Source: Guillardia theta CCMP2712
Lineage: Eukaryota > Cryptophyceae > Pyrenomonadales > Geminigeraceae
Assembly (NCBI RefSeq): GCF_000315625.1
Contig: NW_005434627.1
Span: 512,592-576,591 of the forward strand
DNA length: 64,000 nt
Direction of reading: 5' to 3'
Made by a program: the position numbers and the translations under genes. Shown piece after piece: positions 45,885 through 55,000 of the stretch. Below the pieces are notes generated by a model. That model ran no database searches and was not told the DNA's origin. It worked only from the letters and a program-made list of their open reading frames with translations. Each line of letters starts with the position of its first letter. The stretch's first letter is position 1.

Positions 45885-48421
45885 TTACATACCGCCTAAA
45901 CCTCCCTCTAAAATTTTTTTGTACTCAATTCCCTTTTTCTCTAAATTGTGCCAACTGTTCATCAATAACAAAGAAATGGCATAATACGACCACGCTGCCT
46001 CGAATGTGCAGTCATCTTCTGCAATTGGCTGATGAACTCCATCTTCTCTGCGACGCTTTCCGCTCATGAAAGCATTGATTTCTGTTAAGGCTTGAGCAAA
46101 TGAAGGTCTACCTTGCCAGCGATGTCTGTTTTCAACGTTCGACATATTCAACAATCCTAAAGGAATTCCACATTCTTCCATGATGCTTTCGAACTGATCA
46201 CCGATATGGCCGACGCACAAGCTATGGAAGTAAAATGACTGTAACATCTTCACGTCCCCAACGACGTCTATATATTTCACACACCAACTTCGAATCCTGG
46301 CTGGGATTTGCTTTGCTACTTCTAGATCAATTTTGTCTCGATGCTGTGTCATGAGTACGCTACTCAAAAAGGACCATTCTTCAACGACTTCATGCCATTC
46401 TTGTCTCTTCTCTGAATCAGTCTCATACAAGTAGTCAATAATCATTGGAGAATTCTTCAAAAATCTGGTACATTGCTCTCCATTCAATTGCCTGCGACCA
46501 GATTTGTCGTTAAACTGAACTGAAACACCGCGAGATTGTAATTCATCGTTGATGAAGGCGAGCTTCCTCAATTGTACAGCTCTTTCCTGCAACGCACATA
46601 TCATCGAGTTCACTATCCTTCCATGCATGTGCATCGTGCAGTGAATAAAAAACAATGGATTCATGCCTTGAATATTCTGTCTGCAAATGGGAACACGGCG
46701 CAGCATAGGAAACTTTGTACCTGGGGGAATAACTTTGCTTGGGTCCATCAAAGATTCCATGACTCTTGCTTGATTGTGGGTATCCATCATTTCTTGGAAT
46801 TCAGCGTAATCCGTCTCGTGAAAGGACTTGAAACAGGCTGGGTTTTTGCAATCTTCATTCAGACTCTGGATACTATCCATCACAATCCGATGTTTCTCAC
46901 AAAAGGTGATCAGATTGTCAGATTCAGTGACTGTCACGATTTTAAACCATGAACCGGCTCTGTGATCTGTAAGTAGCTCGGTGCAACACATGCAAAACAT
47001 CTTTTCAACATCTCTCATTCCACCAATATCGAAAATGTACCAGTGACCTTGCATGTCTGATCTCATTATGAACAGAACACTGATCACTTTGTCTGGATGT
47101 CTACCTTCGCGGCGCTTCTGCATCCCACCAGCAGCCTTGCCATCGAAAATTTGAATCCCATAAGTTTGCAGCTCCCGCAGTGCTGGTCCAAAGGGTACCC
47201 AAAAGCTTCGCTTAAAAACCTCAGGGCTATCAGGATGAGGCATGTAAGCAATTGTAAGCAAACAAGAAGATTCGCGAGCAAGCTTCTCCCAAAAGTTCCA
47301 TTCTCCGTCAGTGCAGTCACTCTGAAATGGGAGGATCGTTATGGTTACATCAGTGGCTTTCTTGTTATTGCCAGCAGAAAACGTAATGGTGGCTCCATCA
47401 TAATTGATACAGATAGTAAGCCGGTCTTTTCCAATCAGATGCAACAAATCGACAAGTTCTTCGACAGTTGAGATCAGATCAAGGTAATGAGTTCCATCCT
47501 CTGTGCAATTAATTTTCAACTTCCTAGTAAGGTCATGCTTGACCTCCACTCGCACCTGAGATATTTTATCATAATCTGGAAAGCATCCCTTGAGGCCATC
47601 CATTGATCGAAACCCTTCGTATTGTCGCTTTGTTATCCCCAATGAACTGAGATTTACAGCAATTTCATGCGGTGTTGGTACTAGGTGTCTTGCAGCGTGC
47701 TTCAAACCGTTTAAAAGGCCCAGATCTGAACCCAAAGATGTTTCCAACACGTTATTCACAACATTGCTCCTCAAGAATCCTTCAACGAAGTTTCTGCTTC
47801 TTGTTTTCTGCCTTTTGGCTTGGGATCCGTCTTGCGATGGGGAATCCGAATCCCCTTCAGTTTCTTCCAACTGCTCATCTGAGTCTTGTTCTCCAAGAAT
47901 ATCAAAGAAATGCCTCCACTTCACCTTACAGTTTGCCTTGTGCAGGCCACACAACCGATCAACTTTGTGCAGCAAGTAATCACGGATTGCTTTGAATTCT
48001 CTATTTACCTTTTTCCGCACAACTTGTTTTAGGTTTGCGTTCTTGATGGAAATGGTACTTGAAGGCCTATCCATAGGGTCCATAGCCTCGGACAAATTGA
48101 GCTCGGCAATTCCTTCAGCCAACACTTCGTCGAAGCATTTGCCAGAATTAGGGAGCGATTGCTTAAATTTTTCATCACCTACTGAAGATTATCATGATTA
48201 CAAGCTAGCAATGAAAAACACTTAAATGTGAACTTACCAAGAGCCTGTATGAATGAATTGACATCACCTTGACCTTTCCAAACACCATTTGCGTATACGA
48301 AACCATTTTTGAGCGCCAGCTGCTCGTAGCTGCGGAGAATCTCTCCCTTGAGCCATATGCGCTGTTCATCTCGCAACTCCTTGTGTTGCAAGGATGTTCT
48401 TCCAGTCTTTCGCCTTCCCAT
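45885..48421 (-). CDS. Candidate transposase of the 4.6-kb element, two exons (about 825 aa)
   Basis: Exon 1 from ATG 48421 (MGRRKTGRTSLQHKELRDEQ) ends near 48240; a GT-AG intron of about 58 nt joins in frame to the long exon ending at 45885. An early acidic/basic stretch (EETEGDSDSPSQDGSQAKRQ) is followed by a large body with DRLTICINYDGATITF, HWYIFDIGGM, a Cys/His cluster MFCMCCTELLTDHRAGSW, FCEKHRIVMDSIQSLNED plus CKNPACF, and a FFIHCTMHMHGRIVNSM block. Aspartates followed by a Cys/His region and an H-x-MHM-x-GR block recall DDE-type transposases, but I cannot assign a known superfamily. Uninterrupted and likely active recently. Confidence 0.65.
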
Positions 48422-48939
48422 GAGTAGTTCTTTGTCTATAGATCAAAATCTCTCTGAAATTTTCAAGTTTTAGGCATGTTTTGAAGCCTATATTTCAAGC
48501 TATGCGTGCCTCGGTGCCAAGGCGGGAAATTCAAATCTTTAAACTCGGGGGGAGGGGGGTCACTACCCTACCCCACAAAAAGCCCCCAAAAGCACCTACC
48601 CTGCCTTTGTAGTACCAGAAATAGAAAGACAGTACAGATTCAAATTTAGAAAATGAGTAAGTTTGTACCATAATCATTGTTTACAATGTATAAGTCCCCT
48701 TTAAAAAAGATCCTCTTCTATAAGTCTCAGAGGGGGACTGCAGGTTGCTATTGTGTACCACCTGAAGCAGAGCCCGTCCACTACCCACCCTTACACCAAC
48801 AAAGCCAGGGAATTGATGGGGTGCAAGCAAGCTCTGACCACCCCCGATATGATTGGAACGAAGACCGGTATCCTTCGGAAGCAAGGGTGCAAAAGGGACA
48901 AATGATACCAGACCCGGCGTGCGAGAAAAGACCAATATG

Positions 48940-49521
48940 ATGGAGGCAGCATCTCCGTCAAGCCAAGAGGACATGCAGCTCGTCAGCGAGCTGTCAGCAG
49001 TCATCGAAGATGCAGCTTCTTTGAACGAGGCGGGGACGAGCGAGCCGATCAAGCTGGTCCTGGACAAGGCCGTTGGCAACCTCTACGACACCTTCTACTC
49101 TCCGGGGAGCCTGGAGTTCATGTCGCTGGGAGAGTGGGCGAAGACGCCAGAGGAGCAGGGAGTGGGACGCAACGTTCTCAAGGAGAAGCTGGGGAAGTGG
49201 CTGCAGAGCAAGCGCTGGACTCGCGTGCAAGGAGAGAGCAAGAAGGCAAGGAGGGGCAGCGCGTTCTCGCCACGGGCAACGGCAGCTGCTGAGCTTGAGC
49301 AGGAGGCGGAGAGCGACGACATAGAGCGTCGATCTCTTAGCTTCCTGTTCATAGCACTGAGTAAATTCGCAGAGATGCATGTGCTGGCCTGCTCGCTGAA
49401 GGTGGACAAGAAGGACCGACTGCGGGTGGAGATGAGGGAAGATGACGAAGAAGAGGAAGACATGGAGGAAGAGCAAGGCGAGGGCGAGGAAGAAGACGGG
49501 GCGAGCCCGTACCGAGCTTGA
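48940..49521 (+). pseudogene. Subtelomeric family copy D, 3' part
   Basis: Resumes MEAASPSSQEDMQLVSELSA, includes SPGSLEFMSLGEWAKTPEEQ and the RNVLKEKLGKWLQSKR segment missing from copy E, and ends in a Glu-rich tail and GASPYRA with stop at 49519-49521. With 43263-44327 it makes one open frame of roughly 548 codons apart from the insertion. Confidence 0.88.
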
Positions 49522-49553
49522 GCTGAGCTCAAGGTAAGGAGAGAAGGTAGGAG

Positions 49554-49857
49554 GCGACCGAAGGCCAAGGTGAGGAGAGGCAACTCTCCTGACTGAGGCT
49601 GAGGAAGCTGAATGGAGGTAGAGTAGGTGGCGACCGAAGGCCAAGGTGAGGAGAGGCAACTCTCCTGACTGAGGCTGAGGAAGCTGAATGGAGGAGGAGT
49701 AGGTGGCGACCGAAGGCCAAGGTGAGGAGAGGCAACTCTCCTGACTGAGGCTGAGGAAGCTGAACGGAGGTAGAGTAGGTGGCGACCGAAGGCCAAGGTG
49801 AGGAGAGGCAACTCTCCTGACTGAGGCTGAGGAAGCCAAGAGAAGACAGCAGAAGTA
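49554..49857 (+). repeat. 76-bp tandem repeat, 4 units, 3' of family copy D
   Basis: Units begin at 49554, 49630, 49706 and 49782 (GCGACCGAAGGCCAAGGTGA...). It starts 33 bp after the stop codon, the same position as at copies B and E. Confidence 0.96.
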
Positions 49858-49884
49858 GAAAGTAGAAAGAGACCTCAGAAGCAG

Positions 49885-49919
49885 GGTTTAGGGTTTAGGA
49901 GGCGCCGTTATTTTCGGCA
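49885..49919 (+). repeat. Short telomere array plus one 19-bp unit
   Basis: GGGTTTAGGGTTTAGG at 49885-49900 replaces the normal continuation AGCAGGGTTCGCATTG; the two share GGGTT at the break. Next comes AGGCGCCGTTATTTTCGGC, a single 19-base segment of the AGGC-starting type that is tandem elsewhere. Confidence 0.85.
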
Positions 49920-49958
49920 GCATGGCTCCTCGTCAGGTGTTCAAATAGCTTTCTAAGT

Positions 49959-50105
49959 ATGGTTCTTCAGTATGATGAAAATGTTCGCAACCTGCTGTAT
50001 CGGAGATCATGCCAATACACGCAGAGCGGACTTGTGGATGCCTCTGTCCTCGAAGCTGATCTCGTCGAGAGGGTGAAGAGCTTCGCGAAGCGTTATCCGA
50101 ACAGA
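49959..50105 (+). pseudogene. Subtelomeric family copy, N-terminal fragment
   Basis: From ATG 49959 reads MVLQYDENVRNLLYRRSCQY through ERVKSFAKRYPNR, then diverges at about 50105 into unrelated sequence. Confidence 0.85.
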
Positions 50106-51185
50106 AATACAAGAAGAATCTCAACTTGTGAACGGAGTGCAAATATTAAAACTGCAGCATGACATCATGACTGCTGACTGTAAGGAAGTCTCAGAAACCT
50201 TGGTGGTGCCGAAAACTTGTTTTCAAAAAACAGAAATCTACAATCCTGTGAATAGAATTCGACGGAAGATGCTTATTGAACGCAGGTGAGGAATTCTGTG
50301 ATAATTACCTTCTATCTGTTGATTCGCATGTCAGGCTCTTGGAAACCTCGTTGCCTGCCAAAGCGAAGGGTGCAGTGCTGTGTTTTCCTATTTTCGAATG
50401 TAACTCAAATGAACCAGAAGTGCAAACACCAGGGTATATTGCTTCAGTTCTCATTTCAATTTTGACGAGTGATTTCAGAACGAATCTCCATTTTGACTCT
50501 GAAGATTGTGAGACGGCACATTGCTTTGACCTAATGACCAGGTATGACAAGTAATCATCAATGATCATGTTGAGTTTTAAAGTTTTTGTGCAGATCCAAT
50601 CGAGTTTCTCAGGTTATTGATGTAGAAATGGGTTGGCTGGTAACTCTTCCAGAGGATGACTCTCAAACATGAACAGAGAGGGGGTCAGGGGTTGGACGGA
50701 GAGGTATGCAGAAGCACCAAAATGTCTGGCAGCCTTCATCGTAGTGTCTTTGAACTAGAACATGTCATGGATTAACAAATGGCATTTCCATATGGCGGTC
50801 TTATGGAATCCAAAGGACATGCCATGCCTAACGATAGTGTCACTTGCCTGGTTTTCTCAATGATTTTGGATCTCAATAGTATTTGAATAGCAAATCTTGT
50901 GTTTATTAGCGATTCAACCGTTTCTAATCCTATCTTGTTCTCTCATATGGGACTTAAATTTACCGTGTAAAGATAATTTGAACTTCTTGGTTCTCTTGAC
51001 TTTTCCTTGCTAAATCTACCATGTTGCTTACAGTCGACACAGGTTCTTTGATAGAAGACAGTGTCAAATGCTATCACTGACTTGGAAGGCAACCGAGAAT
51101 GATTGAAACTTGAAATCATTGAGCATCTACTGAGTCAGATAGATGGACTCTCACAGGAGCAAAAGCCTTTAGGAGAGAGAGAGAA
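50106..51185. other. Region without a recognised gene
   Basis: One forward ORF of 92 codons (50276-50554; contains CFPIFECNSNEPEVQTPGYI) may be a gene fragment of unknown origin. The rest is AT-rich with no coding signal. Confidence 0.45.
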
Positions 51186-51199
51186 CCCTAAACCCTAAA
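51186..51199 (-). repeat. Interstitial telomere repeat in inverted orientation
   Basis: CCCTAAACCCTAAA; the only array in the window with the C-rich strand on top. It is followed directly by a small family fragment (GGCAGAGCTGACC, about 51218-51230). Confidence 0.9.
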
Positions 51200-51600
51200 G
51201 GCAAGAGAAGAAGCTTGGCAGAGCTGACCCAGCTTTAATTCTTGGCTGAGAAACGTGATCATGACTGCAACATTCAGATACTCTTGCATACTGGTCGACT
51301 GGAGGAGGAAAGACCTGAACGACTTGGACAGCTTGTGCAACTTCAGAACTTTCGCTAGAAGAGCTGATCCGAAGACTGGAACACGAGGCCGCCAACGGCG
51401 GGCCGAACTGCCAGGTCACGAGATCCCTGTTAGACTAGAATAGGGCAAGGTGATAACAAGCCATGCAACCTACCTAGCATTCTAATAAACTCAACTACTA
51501 CCACGCATCATGGCTGCGCGCCAGGTGTAGGGGAAGCCGCCCGGGCGCCCTTCTACTCTGCGGGGAGCCTGAAGTTCATGTCGCTGGGAGAGGAACAAGA
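51200..51600 (+). pseudogene. Mosaic of very short family fragments
   Basis: Pieces of 20-60 bp in changed order: an AELT-like piece (about 51218), a CTAGAAGAGCTGATCCGAAG piece related to 53918-53938 (about 51354-51373), a CTAGCATTCTAATAAACTC 3'-end piece (about 51475-51493), a GGTGTAGGGGAAGCCGCC 5'-flank piece, and an FMSLGEW-region piece (about 51550-51594). Confidence 0.7.
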
Positions 51601-51672
51601 CATCAAAGAAGCAGAACCTTCCCTTCCCTCGGCGCCGTTTGCGAGGAAAGAAGATGACGATGAAGCCAAATA

Positions 51673-51882
51673 GAGATCCTACTGCAAATCGCTCAACATA
51701 TCAGCAAAACGCATAACAGCCCCCTCAACTCGCAAGCTTGGTGGGAGCATCTGACCACCGCCATGGCTGACATCCAAGATATACAGGAAGGCCTTCCGCT
51801 GTCATACGAATTCCTAGAACATTTAGGGATGCTCGCTGAAACAAAACAGTTCAGCAACTGGCCCATAGGGTATAGGGTTTAG
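51673..51882 (+). pseudogene. Unknown gene fragment truncated by telomere repeats
   Basis: An open, protein-like frame reads LLQIAQHISKTHNSPLNSQA, AWWEHLTTAMADIQDIQEGL and FLEHLGMLAETKQFSNWP, then runs into a telomere array (51875-51890), which supplies the stop. Parent gene not recognised. Confidence 0.6.
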
Positions 51883-51964
51883 GGTTTAGGACCCGATGCG
51901 ACTACTCTAGCATTCTAATAAAATCGACTACTACTACTACTACTACTAGGGTTTAGGGTTTAGG
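51875..51964 (+). repeat. Two short telomere arrays bracketing a 3'-end fragment
   Basis: GGGTTTAGGGTTTAGG at 51875-51890 and again at 51949-51964. Between them lies a family 3' end with CTAGCATTCTAATAAAATC and a (TAC)n tail. Confidence 0.92.
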
Positions 51965-51965
51965 C

Positions 51966-53213
51966 ATGCTGGTCGCTGGGGCGCCAGGACAGCACCACAA
52001 AGGCTTAGGTCGGAAAGGCTTCGTCGCTGTAGGGGCCAACGTCATCTGGAGACAGAGGGAGGTGGAGTGGATCGTCTCCTCGAGCTGCCCAGAGGCGAAT
52101 GATACAGCATTTCGAGCTTTCCGAGAGAGCGAAGCGATGGAGGGAGTACACCTGACTCTGTTCAGCGAGGACCCGAAGATCAGAGAGGCGCTCGCAGTCG
52201 AGTTGACAGCTGATCGCTTTGTGTCCAGAAATAAGTTGAAGAAGGCATCAAGGATGCAGAAGAAGGCAGGCGGCAAGGACGGCAAGGAGATCAAGATCAT
52301 CATCAAGTCGACGGCGGCATCTGGTCGCTTCACGAGGAAGGAGATGGAGGGGCTGTGCAACGGCGGCAACACGTCCATCGCAAGAGTCAAGAGAGTCTTG
52401 TTGGAGATCGCTAACAGGCTCGAGATCAAAGTTGAAGGCATCGACATGGAGGAGGATTTGAACACCAAGTCCTGGAACGGGTCCAAGCTCACGGAGGATG
52501 CTCGATGCATGATGAAGGAGCTGCCCTTCTATCTCGAAGGCGCAGCAACCAAGCTCGAAGCAGTCGGCTTCGACAAGGAGCCTGAGGCGGCTGGTCAGCG
52601 GGGCACCAGCGACGCAGCGCAGCGACAGGAGGAGAGCGAGGGAGAGTGGCTGGAGTTTACAGACCTGGAGAGGATCACAATGGAGGCAGCATCTCCGTCA
52701 AGCCAAGAGGACATGCAGCTCGTCAGCGAGCTGTCAGCAGTCATCGAAGATGCAACTTCTTTGAACGAGGCGGGGACGAGCGAGCCGATCAAGCTGGTCC
52801 TGGACAAGGCCGTTGGCAACCTCCACGACACCTTCTACTCTCCGGGGAGCCTGGAGTTCATGTCGCTGGGAGAGTGGGCGAAGACGCCAGAGGAGCAGGG
52901 AGTGGGCTGGACTCGCGTGCAAGGAGAGAGCAAGAAGGCAAGGAGGGGCAGCGCGTTCTCGCCACGGGCAACGGCAGCTGCTGAGCTTGAGCAGGAGGCG
53001 GAGAGCGACGACATAGAGCGTCGATCTCTTAGCTTCCTGTTCATAGCACTGAGTAAATTCGCAGAGATGCATGTGCTGGCCTGCTCGCTGAAGGTGGACA
53101 AGAAGGACCGACTGCGGGTGGAGATGAGGGAAGATGGCGAAGAAGAGGAAGACATGGAGGAAGAGCAAGGCGAGGGCGAGGAAGAAGACGGGGCGAGCCC
53201 GTACCGAGCTTGA
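51966..53213 (+). CDS. Subtelomeric family copy E, 5'-truncated but open (415 aa)
   Basis: Begins directly after a telomere array at ATG 51966 (MLVAGAPGQHHKGLGRKGFV). It runs unbroken through NDTAFRAFRESEAMEGVHLT, IIKSTAASGRFTRKEMEGLC, LEGAATKLEAVGFDKEPEAA, EWLEFTDLERITMEAA and SLGEWAKTPEEQGVG to a Glu-rich tail and the same GASPYRA stop. Compared with copies B and D it lacks CIFLGS (18 bp) and RNVLKEKLGKWLQSKR (48 bp), both whole-codon deletions. The N-terminal 250 or so residues of the family are missing. Whether it is expressed from this truncated start is unknown. Confidence 0.6.
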   Translation: MLVAGAPGQHHKGLGRKGFVAVGANVIWRQREVEWIVSSSCPEANDTAFRAFRESEAMEGVHLTLFSEDPKIREALAVELTADRFVSRNKLKKASRMQKKAGGKDGKEIKIIIKSTAASGRFTRKEMEGLCNGGNTSIARVKRVLLEIANRLEIKVEGIDMEEDLNTKSWNGSKLTEDARCMMKELPFYLEGAATKLEAVGFDKEPEAAGQRGTSDAAQRQEESEGEWLEFTDLERITMEAASPSSQEDMQLVSELSAVIEDATSLNEAGTSEPIKLVLDKAVGNLHDTFYSPGSLEFMSLGEWAKTPEEQGVGWTRVQGESKKARRGSAFSPRATAAAELEQEAESDDIERRSLSFLFIALSKFAEMHVLACSLKVDKKDRLRVEMREDGEEEEDMEEEQGEGEEEDGASPYRA

Positions 53214-53244
53214 GCTGAGCTCAAGGTAAGTAGAGAAGGTGGAG

Positions 53245-53375
53245 GCGACCGAAGGCCAAGGTGAGGAGAGGCAACTCTCCTGACTGAGGCTGAGGAAGCT
53301 GAATGGAGGAGGAGTAGGTGGCGACCGAAGGCCAAGGTGAGGAGAGGCAACTCTCCTGACTGAGGCTGAGGAAGC
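53245..53375 (+). repeat. 76-bp tandem repeat, 2 units, 3' of copy E
   Basis: Units begin at 53245 and 53321, the same unit and position relative to the stop as at 49554; two copies instead of four. Confidence 0.95.
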
Positions 53376-53568
53376 CAAGAGAAGACAGCAGAAGTAGAAA
53401 GTAGAAAGAGACCTCAGAAGCAGGGTTCGCATTGTAGGCCGTGTACTCCCAGTGCTCGAGCGCCTCTTTAGACTAGGATCAAATTGCAAAAGCCCACAAG
53501 GAGGCCGAGCAACATTCTAGCATTCTAATAAACTCACATGATAATAAAAATAGGGTTTAGGGTTTAGG
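53376..53568 (+). repeat. Complete family 3' end joined to telomere repeats
   Basis: Continuous with copy E: a conserved stretch to CTAGCATTCTAATAAACTC (about 53516-53536), a short ATAATAAAAATA tail, then GGGTTTAGGGTTTAGG at 53553-53568. Confidence 0.9.
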
Positions 53569-53625
53569 AGGCTCGCTTTCTTGGGGCAGGCTCGCTTTCT
53601 TGGGGCAGGCTCGCTTTCTTGGGGC
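53569..53625. repeat. 19-bp minisatellite, 3 copies, between telomere arrays
   Basis: Unit AGGCTCGCTTTCTTGGGGC, three identical copies, flanked by TTTAGG on the left and AGGGGTTTAGGG on the right. Confidence 0.96.
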
Positions 53626-53627
53626 AG

Positions 53628-53657
53628 GGGTTTAGGGTTTAGGGTTTAGGGTTTAGG
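53628..53657 (+). repeat. Interstitial telomere repeats
   Basis: Four TTTAGG(G) units between two different minisatellites. Confidence 0.96.
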
Positions 53658-53737
53658 AGGCCGCCGGACTCAAAAGCAGGCCGCCGGACTCAAAAGCAGG
53701 CCGCCGGACTCAAAAGCAGGCCGCCGGACTCAAAAGC
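53658..53737. repeat. 20-bp minisatellite, 4 identical copies
   Basis: Unit AGGCCGCCGGACTCAAAAGC repeated four times without change, directly after TTTAGG. Confidence 0.96.
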
Positions 53738-53826
53738 ATGCAGTCCTCCCCCACAGTTTGAGGGGGATCCTTGCGAGCTAGGGTGCTGAACAGGATATTT
53801 TTCTGTGCAGAAACGGTTGTTTGATC

Positions 53827-54537
53827 ATGTGGTATCTATCCAAAGAGGAAAGGAAACAGATTGCTCGTGTCCGAGTTTCCCAGTTCCTAAACAAGGACAC
53901 GACACCTTCAGCACCTTCGCTAGGAGAGCTGATCCGAAGATTGGAACACTTCGTCAGGCAGTACCCTCAGAGCAGGACAGGCAGAGCCTTGCAGTCCAAG
54001 GAAGTCTCGATGAACGCCTTAGCCGAAGCCATTCGACAGACCTGCAAACATGCTGAAGTCAGGAGCCAGGAGGATGCCATCAAAGAATGGGGGGAAGAAG
54101 GACAGTCGTGGTATGTCTCTGCATGGAACGCAGACAAACAGGAGGTACTAGACAAGAGTGCCTCCATCGATGCTTCAGGAGCGTCTCCCGAGAATGGTAA
54201 ACTGATAACTATGGCTATCCTCGGAGTACCTGCTCAGTACATAAAACAAGTAGAAGTACTGTGCGCCAAGTTGAAGGACCAAGGACTCATGGTGCACGAG
54301 GAGCAGGGCAAGAAATGCATCTCGTGGAGAGCCCCGATCAAGAAAGATTTAATCCCATGGGCTTCGCGAGCAGGGAGGGCGGTGGGCTGTGATAGAACCG
54401 CCAAAAAAACAGGCGCCGGGGAGACCGGGGGAGCCGGGGCAAGGCGGGGAGGGAGGGAGGAGGATGGCGATACGCGACGTCGTGGTTCGGGCATTCTACT
54501 GCCTGAGCTCGCTAAGCCATTTCGTGCTGCCGCTTGA
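53827..54537 (+). CDS. Diverged paralogue of the subtelomeric protein family (236 aa)
   Basis: ATG 53827. Same order of blocks as copy D but strongly diverged: LGELIRRLEHFVRQYPQSRT matches ADLVERVKSFTKRYPNSRT; NALAEAIRQTCKHAE matches DAIAEAIRSTCRQAR; LITMAILGVPAQYIKQVEVL matches SMTLLGISSMYVRQEEKL; KKCISWRAPIKKDL matches KSIMWKAPYRPEI. After about 54360 it enters GC-rich low-complexity sequence and the homology ends, so the C-terminus is probably not original. It shows the family has at least two old subfamilies. Confidence 0.65.
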   Translation: MWYLSKEERKQIARVRVSQFLNKDTTPSAPSLGELIRRLEHFVRQYPQSRTGRALQSKEVSMNALAEAIRQTCKHAEVRSQEDAIKEWGEEGQSWYVSAWNADKQEVLDKSASIDASGASPENGKLITMAILGVPAQYIKQVEVLCAKLKDQGLMVHEEQGKKCISWRAPIKKDLIPWASRAGRAVGCDRTAKKTGAGETGGAGARRGGREEDGDTRRRGSGILLPELAKPFRAAA

Positions 54538-54727
54538 TCGGAACGCGTCGTGCTCCAAATGGACAGGCTATGATCAAGTCAGTGAGAACAATTGGCTCCC
54601 TGCTCGTGAATTGCAGAAGAAATCAGGTCTTCGCGACCTCATCCGTCAATTTGAAGAACGTGAAGCTCTTCAAGCTTTACCCTCCAACGCCTTGGACTCC
54701 TCCGACTCGTCTGAAGTGGAACTTTGA
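54464..54727 (+). CDS. Small ORF, unknown (87 aa)
   Basis: ATG 54464 reads MAIRDVVVRAFYCLSSLSHF, later LRDLIRQFEEREALQALPSN and ends SDSSEVEL. It overlaps the previous ORF's tail in another frame. The LRDLIRQFEE phrase recalls the ELIRRLEHF block of the family, so this may be another family-derived piece. Weak. Confidence 0.3.
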   Translation: MAIRDVVVRAFYCLSSLSHFVLPLDRNASCSKWTGYDQVSENNWLPARELQKKSGLRDLIRQFEEREALQALPSNALDSSDSSEVEL

Positions 54728-54794
54728 ATCCTGTCGTTCATCTCCTCATGGTAAGAGCGAAGGACAAGTTGGTACTAAGTTGTCAAGCGCAGAT

Positions 54795-55000
54795 GGAGCG
54801 ATGTTGTATCCATGAGGATCCGGAACCTCGGATACTCGTCGGATACTCTGCCGGATATTCCCTATATAGGCGGACGCATCTCGTGCGGACGGCCTCCTGA
54901 ATTTCCCCCACTTGCATGCGCAGTGAGTGTGGTGGTTGTGCGTAGTTTACTCGTGTCGTTGACTATCTCTGTGTTGTGTATACAACAGCCTTACTTTGCT
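54795..55000. repeat. Dispersed repeat, inverted copy of 35340-35530
   Basis: Contains GTTGTATCCATGAGGATCCG and GATACTCGTCGGATACTC, the reverse complement (diverged) of 35459-35510, and GTGTTGTGTATACAAC, matching 35373-35392. Confidence 0.75.

Larger units (their letters stand above)
44328..48939. mobile_element. 4,612-bp transposable element with two convergent genes, inserted in family copy D
   Basis: Joining 44327 to 48940 restores GAGGATCACAATGGAGGCAG, identical to the uninterrupted sequence at 52670-52689, so the boundaries are set by an empty site. Ends are CATATCGGTC (44328-44337) and the complement of CATATTGGTC (48930-48939), 9 of 10 matching. No target-site duplication is evident. 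It carries a forward 444-codon ORF and a reverse two-exon gene; no reverse transcriptase is seen. Confidence 0.9.

Noticed and set aside
49554-49857. CRISPR-like array
   Set aside because: Units are directly contiguous with no spacers, and the genome is eukaryotic.
38595-53568. Full-length non-LTR retrotransposon in the mosaic
   Set aside because: 3' ends look retroposon-like, but no reverse transcriptase or endonuclease motif is readable on either strand.
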